Source: Piper betle (Eukaryota > Streptophyta > Magnoliopsida > Piperales > Piperaceae). From it: a stretch of DNA of 64,000 nt. The stretch lies in contig JAURVB010003124.1 in the NCBI GenBank assembly GCA_033002965.1, positions 310,001 through 374,000 of the forward strand, given 5' to 3'. Shown here in pieces: positions 61,441 to 64,000 of this stretch (within the stretch, counting starts at the first letter, position 1; the number at the start of each line of letters is the position of its first letter). The notes under the pieces were generated by a model. The model saw nothing but the letters and a program-made list of their open reading frames with translations. It was not told the origin of the DNA and made no database searches. The position numbers were made by a program, and so were the translations under genes.

Positions 61441-63111
61441 GAAGTTGCTAATCAGAGCAAGGAAAGAACAAAGAGCCATTAACTTGCAAACCTTCATCCG
61501 GTAAGGCCAGGCCATCGAAGGCCAGCCTGACACTGCCACCCAACTCTCCTCAACACCATCAACAAACCTGAGTTGAGATTCACTATTGGAAGAGCCACTA
61601 GTCACCAAAAAATAGCCCAATAAAGTTTGCTGGAAGAGTGTGACAACAACACACAATCATCTTTCCAACCTCCGTCCGACCAACCAGAGCCACCGCATGA
61701 CAAGTCGTCGCCTCCAATCGATTGACCTTGTCACTGGCTACAAATCCAAGTCACTTACCGCTCCATTAAGTTGCCACCGTCACCGGAAAATGGAGACAAA
61801 GTCCTGGCCAAAAGTAGTTCCACCGAAACTTTCAATTGCCACTATTGCTTGCCGGCAATGCCGCCGATCGTTGCACCATTGCTAAATCACTCGTTGGTTA
61901 GAGATCTATAGTTTTGGGCGATTGTCGTTACCCTTAGCTGCCGAAAATGCCGTCAATGGAACTTCAGAGCCGCTGTTGCATAATCATCGTAGTCAGGTCC
62001 GTCGTGCCTATTTACTATTGTCCTCCTTGGTAAGTCCTGCTAGACAGCAACCAAATCTGTTGCACTATGGTTGACCGTGATTGTAACCAGACCTGGACCG
62101 TGACCGCATTCACAACGAGATTCGAATAGGCACAACGTATGCCACTTGATGCCCGACACACCCAGCATCTTCTGCAGCCTACGTACAGCACCATATGGCT
62201 CACCGTGCGCCCACCCGCATGCAAATAGGGGCACCTAGATAAAAATTTGAGTTGTGTAGACCACCCAGGCTGGTCCAATATTTTTCTAATTCAAACCAAC
62301 CCGAAGTAGTCCGGTTGAGTCTATTAGCACTCCCAAAATAATTTGAAGGCCTTCCTTATTTTGGATTGAGATGAAACATGTTACCCCAATGTTTTTAGAT
62401 GCTCTCAACGTAGTGGTAAAGTTATTTTAAGGATTTGAAGACGAAAATGGGACAAACCAAGTATTAGAGTCAAAAATCTCAAAAGGCAATGTAATTTAAA
62501 GGCAAAAATATTCACTATTTTGTGTATAGTATAAATCAAAGAAAAATAATAGATTGTGAGTACTAATTTTATCGTGAATTGACTTATAGATTCAAGTTGA
62601 ACCTTAATGAACCACGTGAAAAACTTTTGTGTTTATTCCTCGTTCGTGATATTTTAGTTAGCTTGCACAACTTTTTTGTAGGTAGGTGAACCTTTAGTCC
62701 CACCAAACACACTCCTTTAATAACAAAGCAAAAATTGAAATGTGGTGATGGCAATCTTGCGCCCACACACTAATATAAAATACTCAAAATCTATTTCCCA
62801 TACAAATCTTCAAAATTTAATTTATACTTAAACTTGTGCTCATATTTTATCATATTTCGAATCAAAATTAGAATCAAATTTTCTATCAAGCTAAAAATTG
62901 AGCAAATCAGTATTTATGAAGCTATAAGAAATCCTAAATTTAGATTTTTTTTTGGTGAAATCCTAAATTTAGTATCCCATTCTCAAAAGTCAAATGGTTT
63001 ATCTGGGTTAAAAAAAATTCCAATATTAATAATGTTAGCTTCTAGGTCTGGAAGTTGAACCAGTTTCGGTTTCCTGCATTTAACGAGCCGCCAGAGCTGC
63101 GACCCAAGCAA
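61441..63111. other. Intergenic region upstream of MYG1
   Basis: The left part (61,441-62,280) is CG-moderate text with short ccgcc/ccaccg words resembling transposon sequence, without a recognised protein. The right part (62,300-63,050) is AT-rich and should contain the MYG1 promoter. Confidence 0.45.
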
Positions 63112-63777
63112 ATGATAGCGACGATTCGAATCGGCGCCGCCGCCAGCAAGCTTATCCCCATCCTCCGCCGTCCGCCGCCCATCGCCGCCGCCATGGCAGC
63201 CACCTTCTCCACTGCCTTGCCCGGCTCTCCGTCTCCACTTCCTCCTCCGAAGCGAATCGGAACCCACAACGGGAGCTTCCACTGCGACGAGGCCCTTGGC
63301 TGCTTCATGATCCGCCTCACCGACAAGTTCTCTGACGCCCAAGTCGTTCGCACTCGGGATTCCCAGGTCCTGCCTTCCTCCTGTTTGTCGATTGTTTGAA
63401 TCATAAAGTTCGTTTCTTTGGGCGAGTTTGTCTGTGAACTTGGCAAAAAATGCTGTTCTGTTAGGGATTGGGTTGCTTTCGGTTTTTCGTTTGTATAAGA
63501 ATGCGTGAAGGTTGTGTTTTTTAAGCCGTTTACGCATTTATATTGTGTAAGGCAATGAAAAATTTAAGGCTTTGATGCATTGTGAAATTTGTGGTTTTAA
63601 AGTATAGTTTTTTGTTTTGTATTTTTTTAGTTATTAGACACTCTTGATGCTGTTCTTGATGTGGGTGGTGTCTATGACCCTAGCCGAGACAGGTACGACC
63701 ATCACCAGAAGGGTTTTGGGGAGGTTTTTGGTCATGGCTTTACTACCAAGCTGAGTAGTGCTGGTCTCGTTTACAAG
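63112..63777 (+). CDS. MYG1: MYG1-type exonuclease (UPF0160/GAMM1 family), 5' part
   Basis: Exon 1 (63112-63366) and exon 2 (63631-63777) join in phase; a GT donor at 63,778 shows the gene continues beyond the window. The N-terminus from ATG 63,112 (MIATIRIGAAASKLIPILRR) is basic and hydrophobic with Arg/Pro and fits a mitochondrial presequence. A second in-frame ATG (MAATFSTALPG) starts closer to the conserved core and may give a nuclear or cytosolic form. The core shows GTHNGSFHCDEALGC, the metal-binding start of the family, and DVGGVYDPSRDRYDHHQKGF with the DHH-like motif, then TTKLSSAGLVYK. MYG1 proteins are 3'-5' RNA exonucleases in mitochondria and nucleus in animals; plant function is less known. 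About 134 of an expected ~350 residues are visible. Confidence 0.95.
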
Positions 63778-64000
63778 GTATGTGGTACTGCTCTTTTTTT
63801 TTCCTGATTTTGATACCTGATAAGGCCTATAGTGAGCTAGAGCATGTATAAGGCTTATAGTGTGTAAGAGTAAATCTTTGAGGGAGGATGTCATGATCTT
63901 GTAGCATGATTAGTGCTCTTTCCCCATCGGCTACAAGTGACTCCTTGTTCTTGTGTACTATATGAATTATAGTTACGGTGTGTTTAAGTTTTTAAGCTGA
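63778..64000 (+). other. MYG1 intron 2 (partial)
   Basis: Sequence after the GT donor at 63,778 is T-rich and non-coding, as expected for an intron. The next exon is not reached before the window ends. Confidence 0.7.

Overview
This is nuclear DNA from a flowering plant. Multi-exon genes with GT-AG introns, plant-specific families (oligopeptide transporter, early-nodulin-like phytocyanin, plastid terminal oxidase, PPR) and long transposon-rich spacers all point that way. Long AT-rich introns alternate with very GC-rich first or single exons (AAA-ATPase at 42.5-43.9 kb, PPR 5' end at 50.0-50.4 kb, MYG1 exon 1 at 63.1 kb). That pattern suggests a monocot, probably not a grass; the species is inference only. 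No bacterial genes, rRNA, tRNA or CRISPR were seen.

Layout. 0-5.7 kb is gene-dense: the 3' half of an OPT oligopeptide transporter (+), a two-exon ENODL phytocyanin (-) and a complete six-exon RNA polymerase subunit RPB6 gene (-). 5.7-15.4 kb is transposon-rich; its centrepiece is a 1,560-bp element (10,368-11,927) with ~150-bp terminal inverted repeats, TG...CA ends and a 5-bp duplication. 15.4-24.3 kb holds the SART1/DOT2 tri-snRNP splicing factor gene (-, 13 exons), with a 690-bp foldback element in its last intron. 28.7-38.5 kb holds the plastid terminal oxidase (PTOX/IMMUTANS) gene (+). Its second intron is ~7.4 kb and carries Ty3/gypsy debris: a gag remnant, an LTR, and a second, inverted LTR/3'-end copy. 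39.1 kb has an orphan first exon of a PFA-DSP phosphatase. 42.5-43.9 kb is an intronless BCS1-type AAA-ATPase gene (-). 48.9-50.4 kb is a P-class PPR gene (-) broken by several frameshifts and stops. 50.5-51.3 kb is a GC-rich segment bounded by strong hairpins. 51.6-60.1 kb is best read as three nested LTRs of related families (an LTR in an LTR in an LTR). 60.1-61.4 kb is a ~598-bp tandem repeat. 63.1 kb to the end is the 5' part of a MYG1 exonuclease gene (+).

Function. The intact genes are unrelated housekeeping or organelle functions in separate transcription units: transcription (RPB6), splicing (SART1), plastid redox/carotenoid metabolism (PTOX), nucleotide/RNA metabolism (MYG1), an AAA-ATPase and peptide or metal-chelate transport (OPT). 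They do not form a pathway. The unusual content is in the repeats and in gene-repeat interactions: the inverted-repeat LTR-like element, the inverted gypsy pair inside PTOX intron 2, the foldback in SART1, and frame anomalies in SART1 and the PPR gene. Exon boundaries were placed by eye from splice motifs, reading phase and remembered family sequence; transcripts were not available.
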